A DNA stretch of 64,000 bases from Pseudomonadota bacterium (GCA_022360315.1 JAKSDA010000526.1:1-64000); one strand, 5' to 3'. Counted from the first letter of the stretch, positions 16,102-24,523 are shown. Notes: generated by a model from the sequence alone, not told the origin. Numbers and translations: made by a program.

Positions 16102-16657
16102 TCACAGTGGAGCATTTCAGCATATCCCGGACCATACTGCGTGGATCGGCCTCGCGATACGCTCGCCCGCACAAAAACCAGCGCATAGGCGGGCTCGAGT
16201 TGAATACGAGTTATCGGTTCGGTATCCCGGAGTCGGCAGTAACATTGATACTTTACGAGCGTGAAGCTCTATCATCAACACTGCGCGTAATGAACGAACA
16301 CTGCGCGTAATGAACGACCTTTGAGGTCCGATGGATAATAAATCGATTATAAAAAAATCGACAACTTTCCATATTATCTATTCTATATCCAGAAGAGTCT
16401 GGCATTGCTGGGGATTATCGAATGCGACGACCGAGGACGCAGTGCGCGACAGCAAAGGTGCGCCACGGTGCTTCGCAGTAGTGGACAGGTATATATGTAT
16501 GCCACCGGCGCTTTTTCCTGGGTGACTGCTATGATATTCTGTGACTTCTATGCAATGATCCGCGCCTGACGCCGCCTTCTGTGGCCCTTTAGCTGCCTTG
16601 ATGCTGGCTGTCGGACACTGAGTTTGCTGCATTTCACCACAACAATTGGTAATACAC
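16102..16657. other. AT-richer intergenic stretch with a tandem repeat
   Basis: No coding region can be supported here. It contains a 20-bp exact tandem duplication (16277-16316) and an AT-rich patch at 16331-16390, and it runs up to the start of the duplicated lipoprotein gene. The base composition differs from the high-GC surroundings, which suggests inserted or decayed DNA adjoining the truncated AraC gene. Confidence 0.45.
16277..16316. repeat. 20-bp tandem duplication
   Basis: The unit AACACTGCGCGTAATGAACG occurs twice without interruption. It could be a slippage product or a paired protein-binding site; nothing else indicates function. Confidence 0.7.
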
Positions 16658-17515
16658 ATGAGCACTTACAAGCAGTTTGCACTGGCAAACGCATTCGCGG
16701 TCGGTCTGAGTGCATCGGCAATTTTGGCGAGTACAATGCTCGGCGGGTGCCGACAGGACCATTATGGGCACAGTCATCACGGCGATCCGACCATGCCGGC
16801 CGAGCACAATCATGTTCATGAGCCGCGCGTCCTCGCCGGACCGGCGGAGACCATGCCGGGTGTCGACCTGATTGTTCATCGGGATCCGATGTCGGGCTGG
16901 AACCTGCAACTGGTCACGAAGAATTTTCGCTTTGCACCCGGCAAGGCGAGTACGGAATACCGCGATGGCGAGGGGCATGCCCATGTCTTTGTGGATGGCA
17001 AGAAACTCTCTCGGGTCTACGAAAACTGGTATCACATTGGTTCTCTGGCTCCGGGCGAGCGCAAGATTTCGGTAGAACTGAGCGGAAATGACCACACTCA
17101 GCTGCGGTATGGTGACGCCGCCATTGCCGACACCGAGACGGTGACCGCGGCTGCCGGGAAGCACGTGCACAGCGCTCACCAGCCTCGAACCCTCGACGGG
17201 CCGGAAAATGCGCTGCCGAGTATCGACCTAGTCGTACACAGAGACCCAAAGTCGGGCTGGAACCTGCAACTCGTCACCAAAAACTTCCGCTTCGCGCCCG
17301 ACCACGTGAGCACCGGGCATCGCGATGGTGAGGGGCATGCACATTTATACGTGGACGGAAAGAAGCTCACCCGTGTCTACGGAGAGTGGCATTATCTCGG
17401 CCCCCTGGCCGCCGGCAAACACGAGATCGCTGTAGAGCTGAGCGCAAACGACCACAGTCCTCTCTTTGCCGGCAAAACCGCCATCCGCGACAAAGAGGTA
17501 GTGAAGGTCGATTGA
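16658..17515 (+). CDS. Lipoprotein with two tandem copies of a copper-protein-like beta domain
   Basis: A 285-aa lipoprotein: signal peptide with lipobox (STMLGGC), a His-rich segment after the Cys (HYGHSHHGD, HNHVH), then two copies of a roughly 110-residue domain. Each copy has HRDP.SGWNLQLVTKNFRFAP, RDGEGHAH with VDGKKL.RVY, a W/YH.GLAPG step and VELS.NDH. The two copies are very similar throughout. The GEGHAH...NDH pattern is seen in bacterial periplasmic copper-binding proteins of the cupredoxin-like type, so metal (copper) binding is a reasonable inference. The start at 16658 gives the signal peptide; an in-frame ATG at 16646 adds four residues. No transport or oxidase genes adjoin it. 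Confidence 0.82.
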   Translation: MSTYKQFALANAFAVGLSASAILASTMLGGCRQDHYGHSHHGDPTMPAEHNHVHEPRVLAGPAETMPGVDLIVHRDPMSGWNLQLVTKNFRFAPGKASTEYRDGEGHAHVFVDGKKLSRVYENWYHIGSLAPGERKISVELSGNDHTQLRYGDAAIADTETVTAAAGKHVHSAHQPRTLDGPENALPSIDLVVHRDPKSGWNLQLVTKNFRFAPDHVSTGHRDGEGHAHLYVDGKKLTRVYGEWHYLGPLAAGKHEIAVELSANDHSPLFAGKTAIRDKEVVKVD

Positions 17516-17519
17516 CGAC

Positions 17520-17984
17520 CTACAGACCGGCTTTTCCCCCGAGCGGGCCAGCCGGTCCAATGGTTGCGGTGGGCTCCAGATGTCCCTTGCCCGGGACGTA
17601 ATTTGCTTCGAGACGGATTCCATCGGGGTCCTCGAAGAGGACCGAATAGTATCCCGGTGCCCAGGGGCCGTCCTCGGGTGGGTGAACGATGGTGGTGTCG
17701 ATGCTCTGAAGGAAGCGGTAGAGCTCATCGACATCTTCGCGACGACGAGTGCGGAAGCAGAGATGATGTAATCCAATGCGCCGCTGCTCGAAATGCTCGT
17801 TTTGGAATTGCTCGTCGCATTTGCTGATCGCAATTCCGGTTCTCCCGCCGATATAGTACAGCACGGAGTCGGTCTTGATCAGCCGCTTCATCTCGAAGTA
17901 CTCGAGCAACTTTTCGTAGAAATCGACGCAGACTTTGAAGTTGGTGACGGTTAGCTGGACATGGGCGATACCATTGATCTGCAT
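17520..17984 (-). CDS. VOC family protein (glyoxalase/dioxygenase fold)
   Basis: A 154-aa single VOC domain. GIAHVQLTVTNFKVCVDFYE opens the first beta-alpha-beta-beta-beta unit (metal His in AHV). GLHHLCFRTRRREDVDELY gives the second His, and LFEDPDGIRLEANYVPG carries the usual Glu ligand, so the metal site is intact. The ATG at 17984 (MQINGIAHV) begins exactly at the domain; the open frame upstream to 18050 looks non-coding. It is convergent with the lipoprotein gene (4 bp) and downstream of the ABM-SnoaL gene on the same strand (129 bp). The substrate is unknown; relatives include methylmalonyl-CoA epimerase, dioxygenases and resistance proteins. Confidence 0.88.
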   Translation of the reverse strand: MQINGIAHVQLTVTNFKVCVDFYEKLLEYFEMKRLIKTDSVLYYIGGRTGIAISKCDEQFQNEHFEQRRIGLHHLCFRTRRREDVDELYRFLQSIDTTIVHPPEDGPWAPGYYSVLFEDPDGIRLEANYVPGKGHLEPTATIGPAGPLGGKAGL

Positions 17985-18113
17985 GTGCTTTCTCACAGAG
18001 TGGAAACGATCGATAGGTTCGCCGATGCCGGCCCCGGTTGCCAGAAGCAATTTGAGTTTATCCTCGCCCGCGCGGCGTGGGCTGGTGTTGGAGCGCCGGG
18101 TGGGAGATTGATC

Positions 18114-18815
18114 TCACACCGGCGTCGGCGTACCAAAAGAAAATGCAGCCCGCATTTTGGCCACTTTGCCGTCCCGCACGGTGACGAATTCGCCGACTCT
18201 TACCGGCGTGTCATTTTTGGTATCGATTGCTCGATAGAGCAGCGATGCCTGACCATCGAGAAAGAGCGAATCGATGAGTTCGACGTCGCGCCACGGCGAG
18301 CCTTTCGAGCACATCTCGGCGAATTGATCGGCCGACATGGTGGCCGGACCCTGGGGGCCTTCGAAGTCGAGTTCATCGGCCAGACAGGCGCGCATGGTCT
18401 CCCAATCGTGATTTTGCCAGGAGTTAAAATATTTGAGCACCAGTTCCTTGGTGGCCTCGGCGCCGTTGCCAGGGCCGGGCAATGGAGTATCGTTCGAGTG
18501 AACGATGGTATAGGTATGAACGCTCATCTCAGCTTTGCCCGACTCGACCAGCCTGGCCAGTTCCACGCCTTGCATCTCGAGCTCGGGGTTGTTGTAGCAA
18601 TTGAGGTGGTCTTGCTCTGTGCGCCACTGGACGTAACAGACCACGCGGCTGCCGTCGTGGCTGCGGTGAAAATGCTGCGAGATAAAGCCGGGCTGGGACG
18701 GGAAGAGATCGGCCAATTTTTTCATGGTCGCAACAACCTCTTCTTGCGCCTCGGGGGTGGTTTTAAAATCGACCATGACGGTAAAAACGTCGTTGTGCTT
18801 GCCAATAATCGCCAT
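18114..18815 (-). CDS. ABM monooxygenase-like plus SnoaL-like fusion protein
   Basis: A 233-aa fusion of two small-molecule-binding folds. Residues about 1-105 form an antibiotic-biosynthesis-monooxygenase-type ferredoxin-like domain (VMVDFKTTPEAQEEVVATM, GFISQHFHRSHDGSRVVCYVQW). Residues about 118-233 form a SnoaL/NTF2-like domain (ATKELVLKYFNSWQNHDWETMRACLADELDFEGP, SADQFAEM, VRVGEFVTVRDGKVAKMRAAF). Both types bind hydrophobic substrates as dimers. The short linker is Pro/Gly rich. It precedes the VOC gene on the same strand, and the ECF sigma gene lies upstream with a 243-bp gap containing small hairpins. The pair could be under that sigma factor's control, but the sequence does not show this. 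Confidence 0.85.
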   Translation of the reverse strand: MAIIGKHNDVFTVMVDFKTTPEAQEEVVATMKKLADLFPSQPGFISQHFHRSHDGSRVVCYVQWRTEQDHLNCYNNPELEMQGVELARLVESGKAEMSVHTYTIVHSNDTPLPGPGNGAEATKELVLKYFNSWQNHDWETMRACLADELDFEGPQGPATMSADQFAEMCSKGSPWRDVELIDSLFLDGQASLLYRAIDTKNDTPVRVGEFVTVRDGKVAKMRAAFSFGTPTPV

Positions 18816-19057
18816 GTTTCCTCTGTATGTTGATGTCTAACGGTTCGCCTGACTCACCAGCGCCAAACCCGGTGCTGGCAGCCCCCGGGGGGGCTCGTAC
18901 CAGGGCGACGAGCAAGCCGGTCCCGAAATCGACACCGGGAAATTTTTTTGAAAGAAAACCGTCGCGTCTCACCACGACCGACAGTCCGAACACCTGATAC
19001 CTGGACACCTCCGGGGCCTGGCCGGACCGTTGCAGGCTGAACTGCTGAGGTTTGGGC

Positions 19058-20317
19058 TCAGACGTCGGTTTCGGCGATGCGTTTTTGCAGGGCGCGCACT
19101 TCGAGTTCGTTGTGCGTCAGCTCGACCGCTTTGCGCAGTGCTCCCACTGCCTCGGCCGCTCGACCGGCCCGGCGCAAAAGCTCGCCGCGGGCTGCGTGCA
19201 ATCGGTGGTAGTTCTGCAGGGCGCCCTCGTCGGCCAGGAGATCGAGTTCTTCCAGTCCACGTTCGGGCCCGCTACTCATACCGATTGCCACAGCGCGGTT
19301 CAGGGCCGCCACGGGCGAGGGCTGGAGTTCCATCAGGCGGGTGTAGAGCTGGGCGATCTGGCTCCAGTCGGTTTGTGCTGCACGGCGTGCCTGGGCGTGT
19401 AGTGCGGCGATCGCGGCCTGGATCTGGTAGGGACCGGGCAGCCGTCTTTCCAGCGCGCGATCGAGCAACGCGGTGCCCTCGCTGATGGCAGCGTCATCCC
19501 ACATGGTGCGATCCTGCTCGGCCAGAGCAATCAACTCGCCTCGAGCGTTCACTCGCGCGTCGCGGCGGGAATCGTGCAGGAGCATGAGCGCCAGCAGACC
19601 CATGATCTCGGGGTTGGAAGGCATGAGTTGGTGTAACAGGCGAGCCAGTCGAATGGCTTCGTCGGTGAGCGGTCGGCGCACCATGCGATGACCAGAGGTT
19701 GCGGCATAGCCCTCGGTGAACAGCAGATACACGACCTCGAGCACTGTAGCCAGCCGCTCGGGAAGCGCGTCGGGGTCGGGCACCTGGTAGGGAATTTTGG
19801 CGACGCGAATTTTGCGTTTGGCGCGGACCAGACGCTGCGCCACCGTGGATTCGGGAACCAGGAAGAGCCGGGCGATGTCCGCGGTGGTGAGTCCACACAG
19901 ACTGCGCAGGGTCAGAGCTACCTGCGCCGATTCGGATAGCGAAGGGTGGCAACAGGTGAAGATGAGCCGCAGGCGGTCGTCGGGAAAGTCATCGATACGG
20001 CGTGGATCGGGGCGTTCCAGTTCCTCGAGATGTTTGAGTTCGGTCGATTTGCGCGCCGCCATGGCCGAGTGCCGGACCCAGTCGACGGCGACGTTGCGGG
20101 CCACGGTGGTGAGCCAGGCGCCCGGACGTTCGGGTATGCCCTTGTCGGACCAGCGACTCAGCGCGGTGGCAAACGCTTCCTGGAGGGCGTCCTCGGCCAG
20201 CTCGAAGTCGCCCAGGTAAGCGACCAACGAGGCAAATACGCGGCCGTACTCCCGGCGAAACGCGGCGCCTATGATCTCCGCGGCCGGGCGGCCGGCAATT
20301 CGATCGATCGTACCCAT
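19058..20317 (-). CDS. ECF sigma factor with C-terminal TPR-like domain (ECF42-like)
   Basis: A 419-aa RNA polymerase sigma factor of the long ECF type (about 180 residues of sigma2/sigma4 followed by a DUF6596-type helical domain). Sigma2 includes YLGDFELAEDALQEAFATAL with WL.TVARNVAVDWVRH. Sigma4 includes LTLRSLCGLTTADIARLF and VPESTVAQRLVRAKRKIR. The C-terminal half (from VYLLFTEGYAATSGHRMVRR) is TPR-like and contains the family's PSPVAALNRAVAIG motif. ECF42 factors have no anti-sigma factor and usually sit next to a DGPF (YciI-like) gene; no such gene is present here. The ATG at 20317 is well placed before the sigma2 region. Confidence 0.9.
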   Translation of the reverse strand: MGTIDRIAGRPAAEIIGAAFRREYGRVFASLVAYLGDFELAEDALQEAFATALSRWSDKGIPERPGAWLTTVARNVAVDWVRHSAMAARKSTELKHLEELERPDPRRIDDFPDDRLRLIFTCCHPSLSESAQVALTLRSLCGLTTADIARLFLVPESTVAQRLVRAKRKIRVAKIPYQVPDPDALPERLATVLEVVYLLFTEGYAATSGHRMVRRPLTDEAIRLARLLHQLMPSNPEIMGLLALMLLHDSRRDARVNARGELIALAEQDRTMWDDAAISEGTALLDRALERRLPGPYQIQAAIAALHAQARRAAQTDWSQIAQLYTRLMELQPSPVAALNRAVAIGMSSGPERGLEELDLLADEGALQNYHRLHAARGELLRRAGRAAEAVGALRKAVELTHNELEVRALQKRIAETDV

Positions 20318-20406
20318 TGCGCTCTGGATTCTACCGAAAACAACCCGGCAGAAATCGGCGAGATGGCCAACCGCCTGCGTTTACGTGGCAACGCAGTCAC
20401 GAGGTA

Positions 20407-20429
20407 GCATACGAAGATCTTCGATATGC
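20407..20429. promoter_or_regulatory. Near-perfect 23-bp palindrome upstream of the ECF sigma gene
   Basis: GCATA-CGAAGA and TCTTCG-ATATGC are inverted arms, differing by one base, centred on GATC. They lie 90 bp upstream of the sigma start at 20317 (minus strand) and 94 bp downstream of the PepSY gene's stop. They may be an operator or part of a transcript end; no T-tract follows on either strand. Confidence 0.35.
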
Positions 20430-20522
20430 CGTCGGTGGGGAGAGTATAGGCGGTGGCAAGCCATCGGAAGCCGCTTGTGGCGATTGGCCAATTGGCGCCC
20501 ATTAAAGAGCATTCGGGGCTGG

Positions 20523-21131
20523 CTAGCCGTTGGGGCCGCCGGCCAGGGTTATGTAGAGGATCGGCACGCTCGCGCCCACGATAATGAGCACGGCACCTCG
20601 CCCGCGCAAGCCGAGGCGCCCGCGCAGCATGAACATGCCCGATACGGCGAGAAAGAGCAAAAACACCGCATAGGCGTCGGCAATGTACGTCCAGGCTGCT
20701 TTGCCGCGGTTGTAGTGCAGCCAGTTGGCTACCCGCAAAAAGAAGCGCGGCTCCTCATACTCATCAAATACAGTGCCGGTATCGGTTTCAACCACCAGCG
20801 ACCGCTTGCCGACAAAAATTTCCAGCTGGTTGTCGGCAACTCGATACGCCTCGCGCGGCTCCTCTTTGATACCCAGTTGATCGAGCACATGGCGCACTGC
20901 AGCCTGCTCGTCGCCAGGGATCGGTCCGTCGACGTGATGAGTGCTCGAAACGGTCTCGAAATTGGGGTTCCAATCATCGATGTGATTGATGGCCAATCCC
21001 GAAATGGCATAAATGACTGTGAGGCCGACCGCCAGATAGCCGGCGTCGCGGTGCAAAGAGCGCAGCCAGGGCCGCCATCGCTTGCGCAGGCGCGAAAGGA
21101 AGGGCCTGCTCTCCGGTGTCTCTTTACGCAT
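20523..21131 (-). CDS. PepSY-associated transmembrane protein (membrane partner of the molybdoenzyme)
   Basis: A 202-aa membrane protein with an N-terminal cytoplasmic basic stretch, a first helix (LAVGLTVIYAISGLAINH) and a soluble PepSY-type segment (QAAVRHVLDQLGIKEEPREAY, DEYEEPRFF). The C-terminal helices (WTYIADAYAVFLLFLAVSGMFML and AVLIIVGASVPILYITLAGG) follow, with conserved His residues near the membrane (SLHRDAG, WLHYNRGK). Its start overlaps the end of the upstream sulfite-oxidase-like gene by 8 bp, so the two are co-expressed. The pairing suggests it anchors or passes electrons to that periplasmic enzyme, as the heme protein MsrQ does for MsrP; heme binding here is only inferred from the His positions. 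Confidence 0.8.
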   Translation of the reverse strand: MRKETPESRPFLSRLRKRWRPWLRSLHRDAGYLAVGLTVIYAISGLAINHIDDWNPNFETVSSTHHVDGPIPGDEQAAVRHVLDQLGIKEEPREAYRVADNQLEIFVGKRSLVVETDTGTVFDEYEEPRFFLRVANWLHYNRGKAAWTYIADAYAVFLLFLAVSGMFMLRGRLGLRGRGAVLIIVGASVPILYITLAGGPNG

Positions 21132-21849
21132 AACGCTCTTCCAACCACGGATCGGCGTGATTGTTGTACCCGCGTACCTCCCAGTAGCCGGGCTGATCCC
21201 GACTCACAAAGCGAATGCCCGTGAGCCATTTGGCGCTTTTCCAGAAATAGAGATCGGGCACCAGACCGCGCACCGGAGCGCCGTGTTTTTTTGCAAACGG
21301 CCGGCCGTCCATGCGATGGGTGACCAGAACGTTGGCAGCGGTCGCCTCGCCGAGCCGGACATTGGCGGTATAGCCGTGCGCGGCCTCGAAAATGACGTGA
21401 CGCGCAGTACTCTTGACGGCAGCTTTCTCGGCCAAAAGTGCGACCTTGACGCCGATAAATGCGGAACCCAAAAGCGACCAGCCGGTCACGCAGTGAACAT
21501 CGGCATTGAGCTCGGTCTGCGGCAGCTCGAGCAATCCAGCGTAGTCGAGTTCAAACGGCTTTCTCACCTCGCCGTGGACGCGCAGACGAAAGCTCTTGGC
21601 CCTGGCATCGCCCGGTCTGCCACCCATGGGTTTGAGCTTGGAAATGACCCGCTGTCCGGGCGGCAGGCGCGGCCGTCCGTCAGATCGAGTCTGCGCCCGC
21701 GCCTGGCGAGTCAGATCGTCGCTCACGATGTGGTATATGCCACCGCCGATGGCGACCACCGCCGTGCCAGCAACTGCCTTTTTGATGAACTCGCGGCGCT
21801 CCCATAAGCGGGGTCGCATGTCCATGGACGGGTCGTCTCGAAAATCCAT
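21124..21849 (-). CDS. Sulfite-oxidase-like (MsrP/YedY-type) molybdopterin oxidoreductase, Tat-exported
   Basis: A 241-aa protein of the sulfite-oxidase superfamily. It carries a twin-arginine leader (RREFIKKAVAGTAVVAIGGG), the Mo-coordinating Cys in DVHCVTGWS, and pterin-binding features HGYTANVRLGEA and KKHGAPVRGLVPDLYFWKSAKW. Enzymes of this type reduce methionine sulfoxide or oxidise sulfite in the periplasm. The ATG at 21849 is favoured by AAGGGAGAAA 7 nt upstream; the longer frame to 21909 has none. It is followed by its PepSY membrane partner with an 8-bp overlap. A sulfite-oxidase C-terminal dimerisation domain is missing, as in the YedY group. Confidence 0.9.
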   Translation of the reverse strand: MDFRDDPSMDMRPRLWERREFIKKAVAGTAVVAIGGGIYHIVSDDLTRQARAQTRSDGRPRLPPGQRVISKLKPMGGRPGDARAKSFRLRVHGEVRKPFELDYAGLLELPQTELNADVHCVTGWSLLGSAFIGVKVALLAEKAAVKSTARHVIFEAAHGYTANVRLGEATAANVLVTHRMDGRPFAKKHGAPVRGLVPDLYFWKSAKWLTGIRFVSRDQPGYWEVRGYNNHADPWLEERYA

Positions 21850-21954
21850 ACGGGTTTCTCCCTTGCGTGTACCATGTAGTCTATTCGTGCATCGGCTTTC
21901 CGGCCGCACGCTTTCTACGTGAACCCATGGGCTGAGTTACGGCGGTGAGATCCG

Positions 21955-21979
21955 CTTACTTGCGGGGAGCGGTACTTAG
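21955..21979. repeat. Single relic end of the 45.5-kb MITE-like element
   Basis: CTTACTTGCGGGGAGCGGTACTTAG-type sequence here matches the right end of the inverted-repeat element at 45501-45665 at about 22 of 25 positions. No second arm is found in the following 300 bp. It is probably a remnant end. Confidence 0.5.
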
Positions 21980-22141
21980 ATCACTGTCGCGAGTTGCGAC
22001 TGTTTTCAACGCGCCCACAGTGGGATGCCAGGAGGCGCTCCAAAGTGTCGTCGCGGCCGCGTAGAGGCCCGCCCCAGCCTCAGCAGGTGTTCACTAACTA
22101 TCTGAAATCGAATAAAAAAACATAATTCTTGCGGAGACGCC

Positions 22142-22753
22142 CTAGAGATCGCTCGGGCTTGTGCCGATGAACCAGATCACCGCGGCAGTACAGTGCTGCC
22201 AGGACAGCTTGCGAGTGCCCGATACGTTCAGACAATACTCGTCGATCGCACTGGCCAGCTGTGGTCCGCGCAGTTTGCCCTCGGCAAGATGAGTCGACAG
22301 GCGCAACTCTGTGACCAGAGCGGCATAACGGCGCTGGAGCTCGCCGAGCAGCCCACTCCGGTAGTCCTTGTGCTCTTGCATGATCCGGTAGCGAGTGCTG
22401 CGCGAGATAAAATACCTTTCACTCAGCCGGTTGGATACGATCACGTCCGAAATGCGGTGGCAGTGCTTGCGCTGCTCGCCGCGGCGCTGCTCGCAGTTGC
22501 GGCGCGCGGCGACCAGTAGACACTCGACCTTGAGACTCCGAAGCGGTGCCTGACACTGGTTGCGCTCCGCAACATAGAGGTAGCTGTAGATGTCGGCAAT
22601 CGTCTTTTTGTCCACGGTGTGGAGTGCCTCGATCGCCTCTGCAATGTACTGAACTCGCTGGTCTCGCTGGTAGACGTTTTGCGCGCCGGCAAGTGCAGTC
22701 GCCCCGCACACGATGGCCAGGGACAGCAGACATATAACGCCTGCCCGCTTCAC
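22142..22753 (-). CDS. Periplasmic protein of the MotA/MotB-like operon (unknown function)
   Basis: A 203-aa secreted protein, fifth gene of the operon. The GTG at 22753 overlaps the previous gene's TGA by 4 bp (GTGA), and the N-terminus VKRAGVICLLSLAIVCGATA is a clear signal peptide ending before QNVYQRD. The mature part is helical and Cys-containing (NQCQAP, VECLLVAARRNCEQR, KHCHR) and has no known domain that I recognise. A larger frame beginning at 23230 is a shadow of the preceding gene. Its coupling to a channel/stator operon suggests a periplasmic accessory role. Confidence 0.65.
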   Translation of the reverse strand: MKRAGVICLLSLAIVCGATALAGAQNVYQRDQRVQYIAEAIEALHTVDKKTIADIYSYLYVAERNQCQAPLRSLKVECLLVAARRNCEQRRGEQRKHCHRISDVIVSNRLSERYFISRSTRYRIMQEHKDYRSGLLGELQRRYAALVTELRLSTHLAEGKLRGPQLASAIDEYCLNVSGTRKLSWQHCTAAVIWFIGTSPSDL

Positions 22754-24510
22754 AATCGCCCTCGCTCGCGCTGGTAGTACTGCCGAAACAGGTTGACAAA
22801 ATTGTTCAGATGAAGGTGATAGGGATACACATCGAGCAGATCCGGTCGCCCGTCGATCCATTCGTGGCCGAGGAAAAGATCGGCATCTCGCAAGAGTTCC
22901 AGCTTGGTGAACAGATAACTCGGCTGGGCCAGCACATTGGCAATGTGCTCGCTGGTCTCTCCGGTGGCAACCGATTCTCGGCTGACCAGACGCCCGTAGC
23001 GGAATCCTCTGGCCAGCAGCATGGCGAGTTGATGGTAGAGCTCGATCTGCCCCCTCTCGCCGGCGCTCGGGCTCGGTACGTGTAGCTCCCGGGCCTGGAA
23101 CTCGTGACCATCCACCACGAGCTCGTGTTCGCCAACAGCCAGACGCGGCCCGTTTTGCCGCGGCCCGCCCTGGTCTCGCTCTGCGATCGGAGCGCGCTTT
23201 TCGGCTCGGTCTCTGTCCACGACGAGACATTGGAAACTCACGATACGCTGGGCCGGGGGCAGCTTGCGGCTGGACTCCCGGTCGATATCGCGGCCCTGGC
23301 CGGGGTCCTGGCCCGCTCGTTCCGCCGCCCGGGCGGCGATCTTCGACATGACGAGTCTATGGTGCCGCCTGGCCAAAACCTCTCTCACGTTATCGAGCGC
23401 GCCGGCCTCGGCGAGAAATTGCTCCGGGTGTTGTGCCAGCCTGGCACACGCATCTGACGGGGCATTCCAGTGAATGGTGTACTCGCGGCAAAAACCGACC
23501 ACAGTCTGGTAGATCGGGTTGAACAAGAGCTGGTCGAGGACGTGTTCTACCACTTCGCTCGCCGCCAGCGTCGGGTCTTGCCGGCTCGACCGCGTCAACC
23601 GGTGGGGCATCCTGGACGCCCGTTTGATGCAGCCGACCCGATCGATTTGCCGGGCGACATAGTCGGGTAAAAAGAGCCTGAAAAGTGGCCTGGGAGCCGG
23701 CAGGGTGGTGAACAGATGGTGAGATGAGCGAGGAGTCGCGGCCACCGCGTCGTATCGCGTCCACAGAACACTGTCGAGGTCGTTCCACTCGTCTTCGAAC
23801 CCGCCGCCCAGGTCCCGCCACCGTCCCGGATTGGCAATGTCGATGACCGATCGACCGCGGTCGACGAGAAGCCGCCAGGCATAGTGCAAATAGGGCTCGT
23901 CGGCCTGGCGCAACCGGCACGGCTCAACCGCCTCATCGTCCTTTTCCTCCTCTGCACACGAGCCCAGGCTATCGGCGTAGCCCAGCTGATATGCCCTGCG
24001 GATCAGAGCGCATCCCTGCTTGGTCGGATCCTTGGCCGAGTCGTCCGGGCTCGGCTGGTCCGGACAGTAGTTGGCGCTGGATTGGCTGATCTTGCGCGGA
24101 TAGTCGGCCAAAAGAGAGATCGCCCGGTTGTCGAGTGTGATCAGCCCAACCCAGAAGAAGATGGCCAGGTAGATCAGTTGCTGCACAGGCCCGGGCAATT
24201 CCAGGGTAATGCCTTTGGCGCCCCGTCCCAGCGTGACCACCTCGCGACTGCGTCGGGGCGCGAGCGACCCATCGGTGACCCAGCGCGAACGGCTGCCAAA
24301 AAAACGCAGGTAAAACTCGCTGCGGTCCCACAGACGCCAGAACCGAAATACTGCGGTCCCCGCGATCACCGCCAATAACCCGGCCAGAAAGGCCACCCAC
24401 GGGTCGAGTTGGGCCAGATAATCGGCTCGCAAGCGATCGCGCGAAGACGCGATCGATAGGGCCAAAACCAGCAGCATCACCGAGGTGACTGTTTTTGCGC
24501 CGATCGACAC
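22750..24510 (-). CDS. Large inner-membrane protein of the MotA/MotB-like operon (unknown function)
   Basis: A 586-aa protein with three membrane helices near the N-terminus (VTSVMLLVLALSIASS, WVAFLAGLLAVIAGTAVFRF, QQLIYLAIFFWVGLITL). About 450 soluble residues follow that are rich in charged helices and contain no recognisable motif (LTRSSRQDPTLAASEVVEHV, GETSEHIANVLAQPSYLF, YPYHLHLNNFVNLFRQYY). It lies 13 bp after the MotB-like gene and shares a 4-bp overlap with the next gene, so it belongs to the same operon. The soluble part may be on either side of the membrane, and the positive-inside pattern favours a periplasmic location weakly. I do not recognise a homolog family. Confidence 0.6.
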   Translation of the reverse strand: MSIGAKTVTSVMLLVLALSIASSRDRLRADYLAQLDPWVAFLAGLLAVIAGTAVFRFWRLWDRSEFYLRFFGSRSRWVTDGSLAPRRSREVVTLGRGAKGITLELPGPVQQLIYLAIFFWVGLITLDNRAISLLADYPRKISQSSANYCPDQPSPDDSAKDPTKQGCALIRRAYQLGYADSLGSCAEEEKDDEAVEPCRLRQADEPYLHYAWRLLVDRGRSVIDIANPGRWRDLGGGFEDEWNDLDSVLWTRYDAVAATPRSSHHLFTTLPAPRPLFRLFLPDYVARQIDRVGCIKRASRMPHRLTRSSRQDPTLAASEVVEHVLDQLLFNPIYQTVVGFCREYTIHWNAPSDACARLAQHPEQFLAEAGALDNVREVLARRHHRLVMSKIAARAAERAGQDPGQGRDIDRESSRKLPPAQRIVSFQCLVVDRDRAEKRAPIAERDQGGPRQNGPRLAVGEHELVVDGHEFQARELHVPSPSAGERGQIELYHQLAMLLARGFRYGRLVSRESVATGETSEHIANVLAQPSYLFTKLELLRDADLFLGHEWIDGRPDLLDVYPYHLHLNNFVNLFRQYYQRERGRL

Positions 24511-24523
24511 GGGCGTCTCCTCG

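Noticed and set aside
22142..23230. Long 362-codon version of the secreted protein gene
   Set aside because: Its N-terminal part is an out-of-frame reading of the preceding gene; the GTG at 22753 gives a clear signal peptide and a 4-bp overlap.
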